53,096 bases of DNA. Source: Nocardia ninae NBRC 108245. GTDB taxonomy: Bacteria; Actinomycetota; Actinomycetes; Mycobacteriales; Mycobacteriaceae. Made by a program: the position numbers and the translations under genes. Location: NCBI RefSeq assembly GCF_007990755.1, contig NZ_BJXA01000065.1, positions 1 through 53,096 of the forward strand, read 5' to 3'. How positions within the stretch are numbered: position 1 is the first letter of the stretch; every line of letters begins with the position of its first letter. This document shows, in pieces, positions 36,937-45,794 of the stretch. Under the pieces are notes generated by a model, which was not told the origin of the DNA, did no database searches, and saw only the letters and a list, made by a program, of their open reading frames with translations.

Positions 36937-38409
36937 TCAGACAGTCGCCGACCACTCCAGTGCGGAGCGCAGCCGTCCGAGGCTTGCTTCGCGGCCGAGC
37001 AGTTCGAGCGACTCGTACAGTGGCGGGCTGATGTGTGATCCGGTCACCGCGACGCGCACGGGCGCGAATGCCTTGCGTGGTTTGAGGCCCAGTTCATCGA
37101 TCAGCGCGGTTTTCAGCGCTTCTTCTATAGCGGATGTCGACCACTGCGCGAGTGGCTCCAGCGCAGTAATAGCAGCTTGCAATACCGGGGTTGCGTCGGC
37201 GCCGAGATTCTTGGCTCCCGCGGCGGGGTCGATCGCAAATTGTTCGGCGGGCGCCAACAGGAAACGCAACAGTTCCCAAGCATCCGACAAGACGACGATC
37301 CGGGTCTGCACGAGTTCGGCCGCCGCGGCGAAGATCTTCTCATCGATTTCGGCACCGATATGACCATGTTGGGTCAGGTACTCGCGCAGTCGGTTGCTGA
37401 AATCAGCGGGTTCCAGCAATCTGATGTGCTCAGCGTTGAGCGCATCCGCCTTCTTCTGATCAAATCTGGCCGGATTCGAATTTACTTTCGATATGTCGAA
37501 CGCAGCAACCATCTCCGCCATGGTGAACAGGTCGTGGTCGTCTGCGATGCTCCAGCCGAGAAGTGCCAGGTAATTCAGCAAACCTTCCGGGATGAATCCG
37601 CGGTCCCGATGGACGAACAGATTCGACTCGGGATCGCGCTTGGACAACTTCTTGTTGCCCTGCCCCATGACGAACGGCAGGTGACCGAACTCCGGCGTGA
37701 AGTCGGCCACGCCGATCCGGCGCAGGGCGCCGTAGAGCGCGAGCTGGCGCGGTGTCGAGGACAGCAGGTCCTCGCCGCGCAACACGTGAGTGATCTTCAT
37801 CAACGCGTCGTCGACCGGGTTGACCAGCGTGTACAACGGATCGCCGGTGCCGCGGGTGAGCGCGAAGTCCGGCACGGTGCCCGCTTTGAAGGTGGTCTCG
37901 CCGCGCACCAGATCGTGCCAGCTGAGGTCCTCGTCGGGCATCCGGAGGCGAATCACCGCGGGGCGCCCGGCATCTCGGTACGCCTCGATCTGCTGCGCGG
38001 TGAGCTCGCGATCGTAGTTGTCGTAGCCGAGCTTCGGGTCACGGCCGGCCGCGCGATGACGCGCCTCGACTTCCTCTGGCGTGGAGAAGGATTCATAGGC
38101 CTCCCCCGCGTCGAGCAGGCGCCGGACCACATCGAGGTGCAGATCCTTGCGCAGCGACTGGCGGTACGGCTCGTACGGGCCGCCGACCTCCGGCCCCTCG
38201 TCCCAGGTGAGGCCGAGCCAGCGCAGCGCGTCGAGCAGCGCGCGGTAGGAGTCCTCGGAATCCCGTGCCGCATCGGTGTCTTCGATGCGGAACACGAACT
38301 TTCCACCGTGGTGCCGGGCGTAGGCCCAGTTGAACAGCGCCGTGCGGATCAGGCCGACGTGCGGCGTCCCGGTCGGCGACGGGCAGAAGCGGACCCGTAC
38401 TTCAGTCAT
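36937..38409 (-). CDS. gltX: Glutamyl-tRNA synthetase (probably non-discriminating)
   Basis: GltX charges tRNA-Glu with glutamate; in actinobacteria lacking GlnRS the same enzyme mischarges tRNA-Gln for correction by GatCAB. The 490-residue class I enzyme shows the HIGH-type motif [40 protein letters not shown], the [20 protein letters not shown] segment and the KMSKS-type [11 protein letters not shown]. The anticodon-binding helical domain follows (from about residue 330). Both tRNA substrates lie directly downstream on the same strand, an arrangement also recalled from M. tuberculosis. Confidence 0.97.
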   Translation of the reverse strand: MTEVRVRFCPSPTGTPHVGLIRTALFNWAYARHHGGKFVFRIEDTDAARDSEDSYRALLDALRWLGLTWDEGPEVGGPYEPYRQSLRKDLHLDVVRRLLDAGEAYESFSTPEEVEARHRAAGRDPKLGYDNYDRELTAQQIEAYRDAGRPAVIRLRMPDEDLSWHDLVRGETTFKAGTVPDFALTRGTGDPLYTLVNPVDDALMKITHVLRGEDLLSSTPRQLALYGALRRIGVADFTPEFGHLPFVMGQGNKKLSKRDPESNLFVHRDRGFIPEGLLNYLALLGWSIADDHDLFTMAEMVAAFDISKVNSNPARFDQKKADALNAEHIRLLEPADFSNRLREYLTQHGHIGAEIDEKIFAAAAELVQTRIVVLSDAWELLRFLLAPAEQFAIDPAAGAKNLGADATPVLQAAITALEPLAQWSTSAIEEALKTALIDELGLKPRKAFAPVRVAVTGSHISPPLYESLELLGREASLGRLRSALEWSATV

Positions 38410-38457
38410 GGCTCTCTTTCGACTAGCTGACCATTACCAGTGACCGGCAAGCAGTCA

Positions 38458-39234
38458 CTAGCGGTGCTTGGCGGCAACGGGATTGATGAGGGTGCCGATG
38501 CCCTCCACGGTCACGGACACTTGCTGGCCGGCCTGGACCGGACCGACGCCCTCGGGCGTCCCGGTGAGGATCACGTCACCGGGCAGCAGCGTCATCACCG
38601 TGCTGATCCATTCGATGAGCTTCGGAATGTCGTGCAGTAGAAGCGAAGTGCGGCTGCGCTGGCGGACTTCGCCGTCGAGCTCGGTGACGATCTCCAGATC
38701 CGAGGGATCCAAGGAGGTTTCGATCCACGGGCCGAGCGGGCAGAAGGTGTCGTAGCCCTTGCCCCTGGTCCATTGGCCGTCGTGGCGCTGCTGGTCGCGC
38801 GCGGTGACATCGTTGGCGACGGTGTAGCCGAGCACCACGTCCAGCGCGCGGGCGGCGGGCACGTCCTTGCACGGACGGCCGATGACGACGGCGAGCTCGC
38901 CCTCGTAGTCGACCTGAGAGGAGCTGGGCGGCAGGATGATCGGCGCGTTCGGCCCGATGATCGAGGTGTTGGGCTTGAGGAAGATCACCGGATCTTCCGG
39001 TGCGGGCCCGCCCATTTCGGCCGCGTGCGCCGCATAGTTCTTGCCGATACACACCACCTTGCTCGCCAGGATGGGCGCGAGCAGGCGCACATCGGCCAGC
39101 GGCCAGCTCCGCCCGGTGAACGTCGGCGTACCGAACGGGTGTTCCGCGATTTCCTTCGCGATGCTGTCGCTTCCGTCCCCCTCGATGCTGACGAACGCGA
39201 CCCCATCGGGACTGGCTACTCGACCTAGACGCAT
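38458..39234 (-). CDS. Fumarylacetoacetate hydrolase family protein
   Basis: A 258-residue FAH-fold enzyme, probably a hydrolase, hydratase or decarboxylase of 2-oxo acids. The metal-binding signature is in DYEGELAVVIGRPCKDV (Asp/Glu ligands) with CIGKNYAAHAAEMGG, FLKPNTSIIGPNAPI, VANDVTARDQQRHDGQW, and PGDVILTGTPEGVGPV. It holds the Rv2993c position next to gltX. TAGACT ends 7 bases before the ATG at 39234 (leaderless). Confidence 0.93.
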   Translation of the reverse strand: MRLGRVASPDGVAFVSIEGDGSDSIAKEIAEHPFGTPTFTGRSWPLADVRLLAPILASKVVCIGKNYAAHAAEMGGPAPEDPVIFLKPNTSIIGPNAPIILPPSSSQVDYEGELAVVIGRPCKDVPAARALDVVLGYTVANDVTARDQQRHDGQWTRGKGYDTFCPLGPWIETSLDPSDLEIVTELDGEVRQRSRTSLLLHDIPKLIEWISTVMTLLPGDVILTGTPEGVGPVQAGQQVSVTVEGIGTLINPVAAKHR

Positions 39235-39397
39235 GCCGGGCAGTCTATCGACCGGCTTCCACCTGCCCGAACGCGCCCAACCGAGCGGTACGCACGGCCG
39301 CGCACCGGCGGGCTGAGCCAGCTGTGCGCAGGCCGACATCCACTACCCGTAATCCACTTGCCCGGCCGGTGTAACGTAAGCCTCGCTGTTCACTCAA

Positions 39398-39413
39398 TGG
39401 GACTTTACTCCCA
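39398..39413. promoter_or_regulatory. Palindrome TGGGA-N6-TCCCA upstream of the MFS gene
   Basis: TGGGACTTTACTCCCA is a 5-6-5 inverted repeat, 25 bases upstream of the MFS start. It recalls the TGGGAA/TTCCCA repeat at 34457. A regulatory role is inferred. Confidence 0.4.
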
Positions 39414-39438
39414 AATAATGAGATATGAGGTGAGGCCG

Positions 39439-40647
39439 ATGGCTACCGTCCCCCAGATCCAGGAGGCTCGACGGTGGTCCATGCTCGGCCTCGGCGTCTT
39501 CGCGCAGGCCGCCAGCGCGGTCTTCGTGAACGGTGCACCCTTCCTGCTGCCCGCGCTGACCGATCGGGGCATGCCGCTGGCCACCGCAGGACTTTTAGTG
39601 GCAATGCCCACACTGGGATTGGTCTGCACACTGATCGCGTGGGGGTACGTGGTCGATCGGATCGGTGAGCGCAAAGTACTGATCGGCGGTCCACTCCTGA
39701 TGCTGGCCGCCGGCGTCGCCGCGTCGACCACCACGCACGACATCGCTTTGGGCGCACTGCTGTTCCTCGGCGGCATCGGCGCCGCGAGCACCAACGGCGC
39801 GAGCGGTCGCGTCATCGTCGGCTGGTTCCCACCGCATCGGCGGGGCCTGGCCATGGGTATTCGGCAGACCGCCCAGCCGCTCGGCGTCGCCGTCGGCGCG
39901 TTGACCGTGCCCGCCGTCGCGGCCGCATACGGTGTGCCCGCGGCGATTCTGGTGCCGGCGGTGATGGCGGGTGCCGCCGCGGTGGGCTGCCTGATCGGCA
40001 TCATAGATCCACCGCGACCGACCGGGGCCGGCACCGATGCGGCGTTGCGCGCCAATCCTTATCGCGGTGATTCGACACTCTGGCGCATCCATGCGGTCTC
40101 TGTGCTGCTGGTCATACCGCAGGGCACCGTGTGGACTTTCGCACTGTTGTGGCTGCACCGCGACGTGGGCTGGTCGTTGGCCGCCGCGGGAATTCTGGTC
40201 ACCGTGACCCAAATCCTGGGTGCCGCAGGGCGAATCGGTGCGGGCGCCTGGTCCGATCGCGTTAGCAGCCGGTTGGGTCCGTTGCGCACCGTCGCGATCG
40301 CCGCCGTGCTGTCGATGGCCGCGCTGGCACTGGCGGCGGCGACCCACATGTGGTGGGCCGCAATCCCGTTGCTCGTCGCCGCCTCGGTGATCACGGTCTC
40401 CGACAACGGGCTGGCCTTCACCGCCGTCGCCGAGATCGCCGGTCCCTACTGGAGCGGCCGCGGCCTCGGCATCCAGAACACCGGCCAGAATCTGGCGATG
40501 GCCGCGGTCCCGCCGACGTTCGGCGCCCTCATCAGCACAAGCGGTTTCGCGGCCGCCTACCTGGTGGCCGCCGCGCTCGCGGTAGCCGCCGTCCCCCTGG
40601 TTCCAACCGGCCGCAGCACCAATAACCGTCCAGCCCCGACGGATTGA
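39439..40647 (+). CDS. MFS transporter (12-TM)
   Basis: The 402-residue protein has about 12 transmembrane segments. It has VFAQAASAVFVNGAPFLLPA, the loop 2-3 motif YVVDRIGERKVLIGG, FLGGIGAASTNGASGRVIVG, and WFPPHRRGLAMGIRQTAQPL, typical of CynX/NarK-type MFS members. It occupies the Rv2994 position. The substrate is unknown. GAGGTGAGG precedes ATG 39439, which opens the first helix region; the upstream ATGs are not needed. Confidence 0.9.
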   Translation: MATVPQIQEARRWSMLGLGVFAQAASAVFVNGAPFLLPALTDRGMPLATAGLLVAMPTLGLVCTLIAWGYVVDRIGERKVLIGGPLLMLAAGVAASTTTHDIALGALLFLGGIGAASTNGASGRVIVGWFPPHRRGLAMGIRQTAQPLGVAVGALTVPAVAAAYGVPAAILVPAVMAGAAAVGCLIGIIDPPRPTGAGTDAALRANPYRGDSTLWRIHAVSVLLVIPQGTVWTFALLWLHRDVGWSLAAAGILVTVTQILGAAGRIGAGAWSDRVSSRLGPLRTVAIAAVLSMAALALAAATHMWWAAIPLLVAASVITVSDNGLAFTAVAEIAGPYWSGRGLGIQNTGQNLAMAAVPPTFGALISTSGFAAAYLVAAALAVAAVPLVPTGRSTNNRPAPTD

Positions 40648-40817
40648 CGCCCGATCCGAGACTTCGATCCGAGGGCGGATGCGACGACCATCACTGTGGA
40701 AGGTCGGGAACGACTAGGCCACAACACTTTTAGTACAAATGCACCATTCAGCCCACTGAACACGACACATCGCGCAACCACGCGCTCCGTTGCTGATTAC
40801 ATCGCAACCCCCACCCC

Positions 40818-40843
40818 TGTCGCATTTAGCGACACCCTGTCGC
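40818..40843. promoter_or_regulatory. Triple half-site operator (TGTCGC / GCGACA / TGTCGC)
   Basis: TGTCGC-ATTTA-GCGACA is a perfect 17-bp palindrome, and its right half is shared with GCGACA-CCC-TGTCGC, a perfect 15-bp palindrome. The array ends 7 bases before the -10 box TAGTAT (40851-40856) of the TetR gene. Two dimers would compete for the central half site. Autoregulation is inferred. Confidence 0.6.
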
Positions 40844-40891
40844 CAACGGGTAGTATGGAAACATCCCGTCGCTATCAGGACCAGGAGCCAG

Positions 40892-41500
40892 ATGCCGAGG
40901 ATCGACGCACCAACCGTCGCCGAACACCGGGCGAACCAGGAACGCGCGCTGCTCGACGCCGCCCGGGTGGTGCTGCTACAGAACGGACCACAGGCGGTGA
41001 CGCCCGCCACGGTCGGCGCGGCCGCCGGGCTCGCGCGCAGCAGCGTCTATAAATACTTCCGCTCCGGTGACGAAATCCTGTTCCGGATCGTGGCGGACGC
41101 GCTGACGGAATGGGGCGTGCGCCTGCGCGATACGGTCGAACGGGCCGAGACCGCCGCAGGCCAAGTCGAGGCCTACGTGCGAACCACCTTGGCACTGGCC
41201 GCATCCGGCGCGCACCGCATCGCCGTGCTCGGCAGCATCCTCCCCCGCGACGAGACCGCCCGGCGCGACCTGGCCGACGCGCACCACGAACTGGCCGGCC
41301 CGCTTCGGGCGGCACTGGCCGCCCTGGACAACCCGAATCCCGAACTCACCGCCGATCTGATCGACGGCGCACTGTCCCGTGCCATCGAACGCATCGATGC
41401 GGGCTGCCCGCTCGATGAGATCGCCCCGGAGACAGTCGCGTTCGTCCGCCGCGCGGTCGGCATCAGTCACCGGCCGAACCGCCACCGCGGCAAGGGCTGA
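40892..41500 (+). CDS. TetR-family regulator
   Basis: A 202-residue regulator. The helix-turn-helix lies at about residues 18-60 (RALLDAARVVLLQNGPQAVT, VGAAAGLARSSVYKYFRSGD), followed by a helical C-terminal domain of unknown ligand. AGGAG lies upstream of the ATG at 40892. The overlapping palindromes at its promoter suggest autorepression. It is convergent with the Uma2 gene. The flanking MFS gene upstream may be a further target. This gene and Uma2 interrupt the otherwise mycobacterium-like order between the MFS gene and leuB. Confidence 0.9.
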   Translation: MPRIDAPTVAEHRANQERALLDAARVVLLQNGPQAVTPATVGAAAGLARSSVYKYFRSGDEILFRIVADALTEWGVRLRDTVERAETAAGQVEAYVRTTLALAASGAHRIAVLGSILPRDETARRDLADAHHELAGPLRAALAALDNPNPELTADLIDGALSRAIERIDAGCPLDEIAPETVAFVRRAVGISHRPNRHRGKG

Positions 41501-41512
41501 TCCCAGCCGGCC

Positions 41513-42115
41513 TCAAACCGCAAGCAGCGCAGCAGGATCGAAGGTGACCCGGAACGGCTTATCGGCGTCAACGACCGCATCGAAGATACTGCCGGAACCG
41601 ACAACGGGGTCGGCGCCATAGCCGCCGTCGCCCAACACCATCCGATGCACCAGCACCTCGGGCTGGTGCTCGACGATCCAATACTGTGGAATGCCCACCG
41701 CCGCGTACTCGCGCACCTTCCGCACCCGGTCGGTGCGTTCGGTCCCGCTGCCCGGCGCGATGACCTCGACGGCCAGCCGCACCTCCGATCCCGGAATTCG
41801 CTTGGGCACGTCCGCGACCACGGCGGCCCTGGCGACCTCACGAGGAATCACGATGATGTCCGGCTTGCGCACTCCGCTGCGCGTGCTGACCTCCCAGCCA
41901 CTCCCGACGCAGAGATGCACCGCGGCACCGACGGCACCGGCGTCGATGAATCGGCCGAGCCGCTGCGTCACGTGGTTGTGCCGAGCGCCGGCATTCACCT
42001 CGACCAGCCAGCCGTCCTCGAGCTCGAAACCCTTGCCGCCGCCGGGCACATCGCGCAGGTCCAGCCCGGCATACGGGCCGACCTGTGGCCGCTGCTTCCC
42101 GCGCCGTCCGTTCAC
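41513..42115 (-). CDS. Uma2 family (DUF820) PD-(D/E)XK nuclease-like protein
   Basis: A 200-residue protein with the Uma2 fold: FELEDGWLVEVNAGARHNHV, VRKPDIIVIPREVARAA (Asp), then EVRLAVEVIAPGSGTERTDR (Glu/Val/Glu-type core) and KVREYAAVGIPQYWIVEHQ. The family is predicted to be an endonuclease but no target is known; it is abundant in cyanobacteria and actinobacteria. GGAGG lies 5 bases before the GTG at 42115, which fixes that start over the longer ORF. Confidence 0.9.
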   Translation of the reverse strand: MNGRRGKQRPQVGPYAGLDLRDVPGGGKGFELEDGWLVEVNAGARHNHVTQRLGRFIDAGAVGAAVHLCVGSGWEVSTRSGVRKPDIIVIPREVARAAVVADVPKRIPGSEVRLAVEVIAPGSGTERTDRVRKVREYAAVGIPQYWIVEHQPEVLVHRMVLGDGGYGADPVVGSGSIFDAVVDADKPFRVTFDPAALLAV

Positions 42116-42223
42116 CGAAACCTCCGTTTCACCAGGTGGTCCCTCGACGGGCGGCTGGGTGCGGCACACGTCATGGACTCAATCCCTGGTTACCACGCCA
42201 CGTGCGTTTCACACGTACCCGAA

Positions 42224-42258
42224 AAGTCCCGCACCGGAAGTGCTCCGGCACGGGACTT
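42224..42258 (-). terminator. leuB terminator
   Basis: AAGTCCCG-ca-CCGGA and TCCGG-ca-CGGGACTT form a near-perfect stem 14 bases after the leuB stop; the minus-strand tail is ACTTTTCGGG. Confidence 0.8.
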
Positions 42259-42271
42259 CAGGAAGTTTCGC

Positions 42272-43279
42272 TCAGACGCCGGCGGCGATGCGGTCGCCGA
42301 TCTCGACCGTCGACGCCGAGCCCGCGCGCGCGGCGAGGTCCTTGGCGACGGCGGATTCGATGCGGGCGGCCGCTTCGGCATTGCCGAGATGGTTGAGCAG
42401 CAACGACACCGAGAGGATCGCGGCTGTCGGATCGGCCTTGGACTGCCCCGCGATGTCGGGGGCGCTGCCGTGTACCGGCTCGAACATGCTCGGGTTGGTG
42501 CCGGAGGCATCGATATTGCCGCTGGCGGCCAGGCCGATGCCACCGCTGACGGCGGCGGCGAGGTCGGTGATGATGTCGCCGAACAGATTGTCGGTGACGA
42601 TCACGTCGAACCGGCCCGGGTCGTTCACCATATGAATGGTCGCGGCATCGATGTGCTGGTAAGCCGTTGCCACATCAGGGAATTCGGCCGCGACCTCGTC
42701 GACGGTGCGCTGCCACAGCGAGCCCGCGAAGGTGAGCACGTTGGTCTTGTGCACCAGCGTGAGGTGCTTGCGGCGGGCCTGCGCCTTGGCGAAGGCGTAG
42801 CGCACCACGCGCTCGATGCCGAAGCGGGTGTTGGTGCTGACCTCGGTCGCCACCTCGTGCGGGGTCTGCACGCGGATCGCGCCGCCGGTGCCGGTGTAGG
42901 GCCCCTCGGTGCCCTCGCGGACGACGACGAAATCGATGTCGGGGGTGCCCGCCAGCGGACTTGTCACGCCCGGAAACAGCTTGGACGGCCGCAGATTCAC
43001 GTGATGATCCAGCGCGAACCTGGTGCGCAGCAGCAGGCCGCGCTCGAGCACGCCGCTCGGCACCGACGGATCGCCGATCGCGCCGAGCAGGATCGCGTCG
43101 TGCTGCTGCAACTCGGGCAGCACGGAGTCCGGCAGAATCTCACCGGTCGCGTGGTACCGCTTGGCGCCGAGGTCGTACTCGGTCCGCTCGACACCGGGCT
43201 GGACCACGTCGAGCACCTTGAGCGCCTCGGCGATCACCTCGGGTCCGATGCCGTCGCCGGGGATGACAGCAAGCTTCAT
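42272..43279 (-). CDS. leuB: 3-Isopropylmalate dehydrogenase
   Basis: LeuB oxidatively decarboxylates 3-isopropylmalate in leucine synthesis. The 335-residue protein starts [20 protein letters not shown]; later come the substrate-binding [34 protein letters not shown]-type ([20 protein letters not shown]), and the nucleotide-binding [20 protein letters not shown]. Length matches actinobacterial LeuB. It is downstream of serA with 146 bases between them. Confidence 0.97.
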   Translation of the reverse strand: MKLAVIPGDGIGPEVIAEALKVLDVVQPGVERTEYDLGAKRYHATGEILPDSVLPELQQHDAILLGAIGDPSVPSGVLERGLLLRTRFALDHHVNLRPSKLFPGVTSPLAGTPDIDFVVVREGTEGPYTGTGGAIRVQTPHEVATEVSTNTRFGIERVVRYAFAKAQARRKHLTLVHKTNVLTFAGSLWQRTVDEVAAEFPDVATAYQHIDAATIHMVNDPGRFDVIVTDNLFGDIITDLAAAVSGGIGLAASGNIDASGTNPSMFEPVHGSAPDIAGQSKADPTAAILSVSLLLNHLGNAEAAARIESAVAKDLAARAGSASTVEIGDRIAAGV

Positions 43280-43370
43280 TGCAACAACGCTCCGTTCGAT
43301 ATCGCCGGCCGCACCATGACCGGCCGCGCTCAGTGCCTCTATTTCCCGGTGCCGCGCACCTTTCGACTCC

Positions 43371-43390
43371 CGCGCACGATGTCGTGCGCG
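43371..43390. terminator. 20-bp perfect palindrome between serA and leuB
   Basis: CGCGCACGA-TG-TCGTGCGCG is a perfect inverted repeat 36 bases after the serA stop and 92 bases before leuB. It may be a serA terminator or an operator for leuB; there is no T tract. The rest of this 146-base gap contains only a CGGCCG-rich repeat. Confidence 0.4.
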
Positions 43391-43425
43391 TGGTGCCGAT
43401 CGGTGCGCGGCGTCCGGGCCTTCGA

Positions 43426-45024
43426 TCAGAACAGATCGACGACGACGACCTTTGCGGCACCGACGGATTCGGCGATCGCGGCCTCCACGTCGGCGGGCAC
43501 CTCACGGTTGACGCGCAGCATCACCGTCGCGCCTTCCTTGTCGACGTCCTGGCTCAGCTGTGCGGCGAGGATGTCGATCCCGGCCTCGCCGAGCTTGGTG
43601 CCGATCTTGCCGAGCGCGCCCGGCTTGTCCTCGTAGTTCAGCACGGCCACGTTCAGGCCCTCGGCGCGCATGTCGTAGTTGCGGCCGTTGATGTTGACGA
43701 TCTTCTGCACCTGCTGCGGCTCGGTCAGCGTGCCCGCCACGTTCAGGGTGCGGCCGTCGCCGAACACCGCGCGCAGGTCGACGACGCTGCGGTGGCTCGG
43801 GCTCTCCGACACGGTGTTCACCTGGGCGGTGATGCCGCGCTCCTTGGCCAGGGTCGGCGCGTTGACGAAGGTGACCTGGTCTTCGACCAGTGCCGAGAAG
43901 ATGCCGCGCAACGCCGAAAGCTCCAGCACCGCAACGTCTTGCGCGGCGAGCTCGCCACGCACCTGCACCTCGACGCTGACCGGCAGTTCGTCGGACAGCG
44001 CGCCGAGCAGGGCGCCCTGCTTGCGCACGATGTCGAGCCACGGCGCGACCTCTTCGCCGACGCTGCCGCCGGTGACATTCACCGCACCGGGCACGAATTC
44101 CCCGGCGAGCGCGAGCAATACGGACTTGGCGACATCGGTGCCCGCCCGGTCCTGCGCCTCGGAGGTGGACGCGCCGAGGTGCGGGGTCACCACGACCTGC
44201 GGAAGCTCGAACAGCGGGCTGTCGGTGCACGGCTCGGTCTCGAACACGTCGAGGCCGGCGGCCCGCACGTGGCCGGACTTGATGGCATCGGCGAGCGCCT
44301 GCTCGTCGACCAGGCCGCCACGCGCCGCGTTGACGATGATGACGCCCGGCTTGGTCTTGGCGATGGCTTCCTTGCCGATGATGCCCTTGGTCTCCGGGGT
44401 CTTCGGCAGGTGCACCGAGATGAGGTCGGCGCGCTCGAGCAGCTCGTCCAGGCTCAGCAGCTCGATGCCGAGCTGGGCGGCGCGGGCCGGCGAGACGTAG
44501 GGGTCGTACGCGACGATCTTGGTCTCGAAGGCGGCGAGCCGGGCTGCGAACAGCTGGCCGATGCGGCCGAGACCGACCACGCCGACGGTCTTGTCGAAGA
44601 TCTCGACGCCGTTGAACTTGCTGCGCTGCCAGGTGTGCTCACGCAGCGTCGCATCGGCGGCCGGAATCTGGCGGGCGGCGGCGAGCAGCAGCGTGACGGC
44701 GTGCTCGGCGGCGGTGTGGATGTTCGAGGTCGGCGCGTTGACGACCATGACACCGCGCTCGGTGGCCGCGGGCACGTCGACATTGTCGAGGCCGACGCCG
44801 GCGCGCGCGACGATCTTCAGGTTCTTGCCCGCCTCCAGCACCTCGGCGTCCACCGTGGTCGCAGAACGCACGAGTAGCGCGTCGGCTTCGGGGACCGCGG
44901 CGAGTAGAGCCGGGCGGTCAGGGCCGTCGACCCACCGAACCTCGACTCCGTCACCGAGCGCGTCGACGGTCGACTGGGCAAGCTTGTCGGCGATCAGGAC
45001 AACAGGACGGCCTGCTTGGCTCAC
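43426..45024 (-). CDS. serA: D-3-phosphoglycerate dehydrogenase
   Basis: SerA starts serine synthesis by oxidising 3-phosphoglycerate. The 532-residue protein is the long (type 1) form. It has [20 protein letters not shown], the NAD loop [20 protein letters not shown], catalytic Arg/Glu/His regions [24 protein letters not shown] and [17 protein letters not shown]. After about residue 320 come the intervening (ASB) domain and a C-terminal ACT domain ([20 protein letters not shown]), as in mycobacteria where it senses serine. AGGAG precedes the GTG at 45024. Confidence 0.97.
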   Translation of the reverse strand: MSQAGRPVVLIADKLAQSTVDALGDGVEVRWVDGPDRPALLAAVPEADALLVRSATTVDAEVLEAGKNLKIVARAGVGLDNVDVPAATERGVMVVNAPTSNIHTAAEHAVTLLLAAARQIPAADATLREHTWQRSKFNGVEIFDKTVGVVGLGRIGQLFAARLAAFETKIVAYDPYVSPARAAQLGIELLSLDELLERADLISVHLPKTPETKGIIGKEAIAKTKPGVIIVNAARGGLVDEQALADAIKSGHVRAAGLDVFETEPCTDSPLFELPQVVVTPHLGASTSEAQDRAGTDVAKSVLLALAGEFVPGAVNVTGGSVGEEVAPWLDIVRKQGALLGALSDELPVSVEVQVRGELAAQDVAVLELSALRGIFSALVEDQVTFVNAPTLAKERGITAQVNTVSESPSHRSVVDLRAVFGDGRTLNVAGTLTEPQQVQKIVNINGRNYDMRAEGLNVAVLNYEDKPGALGKIGTKLGEAGIDILAAQLSQDVDKEGATVMLRVNREVPADVEAAIAESVGAAKVVVVDLF

Positions 45025-45149
45025 TGTGGAGTACTCCTGGGGAAAGGGGTCGGCAATTACCGCCGATCAGCTTAGTGGGCGTCGTTTCGGCATGTGCTAC
45101 CCCCTGGTAAGGCGGCCGTCGTCAGTATGGCCCATTAGTCAAATTATGA

Positions 45150-45159
45150 AGACCGGTCT
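45150..45159. promoter_or_regulatory. Operator AGACCGGTCT at the TetR promoter
   Basis: The palindrome AGACCGGTCT directly abuts and overlaps by one base the -10 hexamer TACTGT (45159-45164). The same palindrome recurs before the next gene at 45769-45780, so it is probably the binding site of this TetR protein. Confidence 0.7.
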
Positions 45160-45171
45160 ACTGTTACCACC

Positions 45172-45726
45172 ATGGGTGCCAAGGGAACCGAGACGCGCGG
45201 CAAGCTGATCGACGCCACGCGCGGACTGGTCGAGAAGCACGGCTACTTCGGCGCGGGCCTCAACCAGATCATCGAGACCAGCGGCGCACCGCGCGGCTCG
45301 CTGTACTTCCACTTCCCCGGCGGCAAGGACCAACTCGTCGCGGCAGCCGTCGCCCAGTCGGGCAACGAGATCACCGCACTGATCGACGCGGTCGCACCCG
45401 GCGACACCGCGGCCGCGGCAACCAGCTTGCTCGCTGCTTTCGGCGATCGGCTGGAAGCCTCCGACTGGCACCAGGGTTGCCCGGTCGCCACGGTCACTCT
45501 CGACGTTTCCGCGGCGAACGACACGATCCAAGCCGAATGCGCCGCCGCGTACACGGCTTGGGAACAGGCGCTGCGCATTCGATTGCAGGCCGACGGCCGC
45601 TCGGACGCTGCGGACTTGGCCGCGGCCATCCTCGCCATGATCGAGGGCGCTTTGCTGTTGGCTCGGGCGCAGCGCAGCCGCGAGCCGCTCGAGCGGGTGG
45701 CGCGGACGATTCGCACGATGCTCTGA
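45172..45726 (+). CDS. TetR-family regulator (LmrA/YxaF-like)
   Basis: A 184-residue regulator with the helix-turn-helix TRGKLIDATRGLVEKHGYFG / LNQIIETSGAPRGSLYFHFP and the GGKDQLVAAAV that follows in LmrA/YxaF-like members. The C-terminal part has DWHQGCPVATVTLD, a Cys that is conserved in this subgroup (from memory). TACTGT ends 7 bases before the ATG at 45172, so it is probably leaderless. The shared AGACCGGTCT palindromes imply that it represses itself and the fusion enzyme downstream. Confidence 0.93.
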   Translation: MGAKGTETRGKLIDATRGLVEKHGYFGAGLNQIIETSGAPRGSLYFHFPGGKDQLVAAAVAQSGNEITALIDAVAPGDTAAAATSLLAAFGDRLEASDWHQGCPVATVTLDVSAANDTIQAECAAAYTAWEQALRIRLQADGRSDAADLAAAILAMIEGALLLARAQRSREPLERVARTIRTML

Positions 45727-45768
45727 TCCGGCGTTATGCCAAAGGTTTTCGCAGGTCTATCGAATATG

Positions 45769-45780
45769 TAGACCGGTCTA
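45769..45780. promoter_or_regulatory. Operator TAGACCGGTCTA upstream of the fusion enzyme
   Basis: A perfect 12-bp palindrome 14 bases before the fusion gene's ATG and 42 bases after the TetR stop. It is the second copy of the site at 45150, and abuts the ribosome binding site AAGGAGAG. Confidence 0.75.
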
Positions 45781-45794
45781 TTAAGGAGAGATCT

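Noticed and set aside
40652-40680. Direct repeat CGATCCGAG-N4-CGATCCGAG after the MFS stop
   Set aside because: It is short, lies at no clear promoter or terminator, and is within chance expectation for GC-rich DNA.
41645-44877. Long plus-strand frames of 663 and 532 codons
   Set aside because: They cross leuB, the terminator and serA in antisense; the minus-strand genes are certain.
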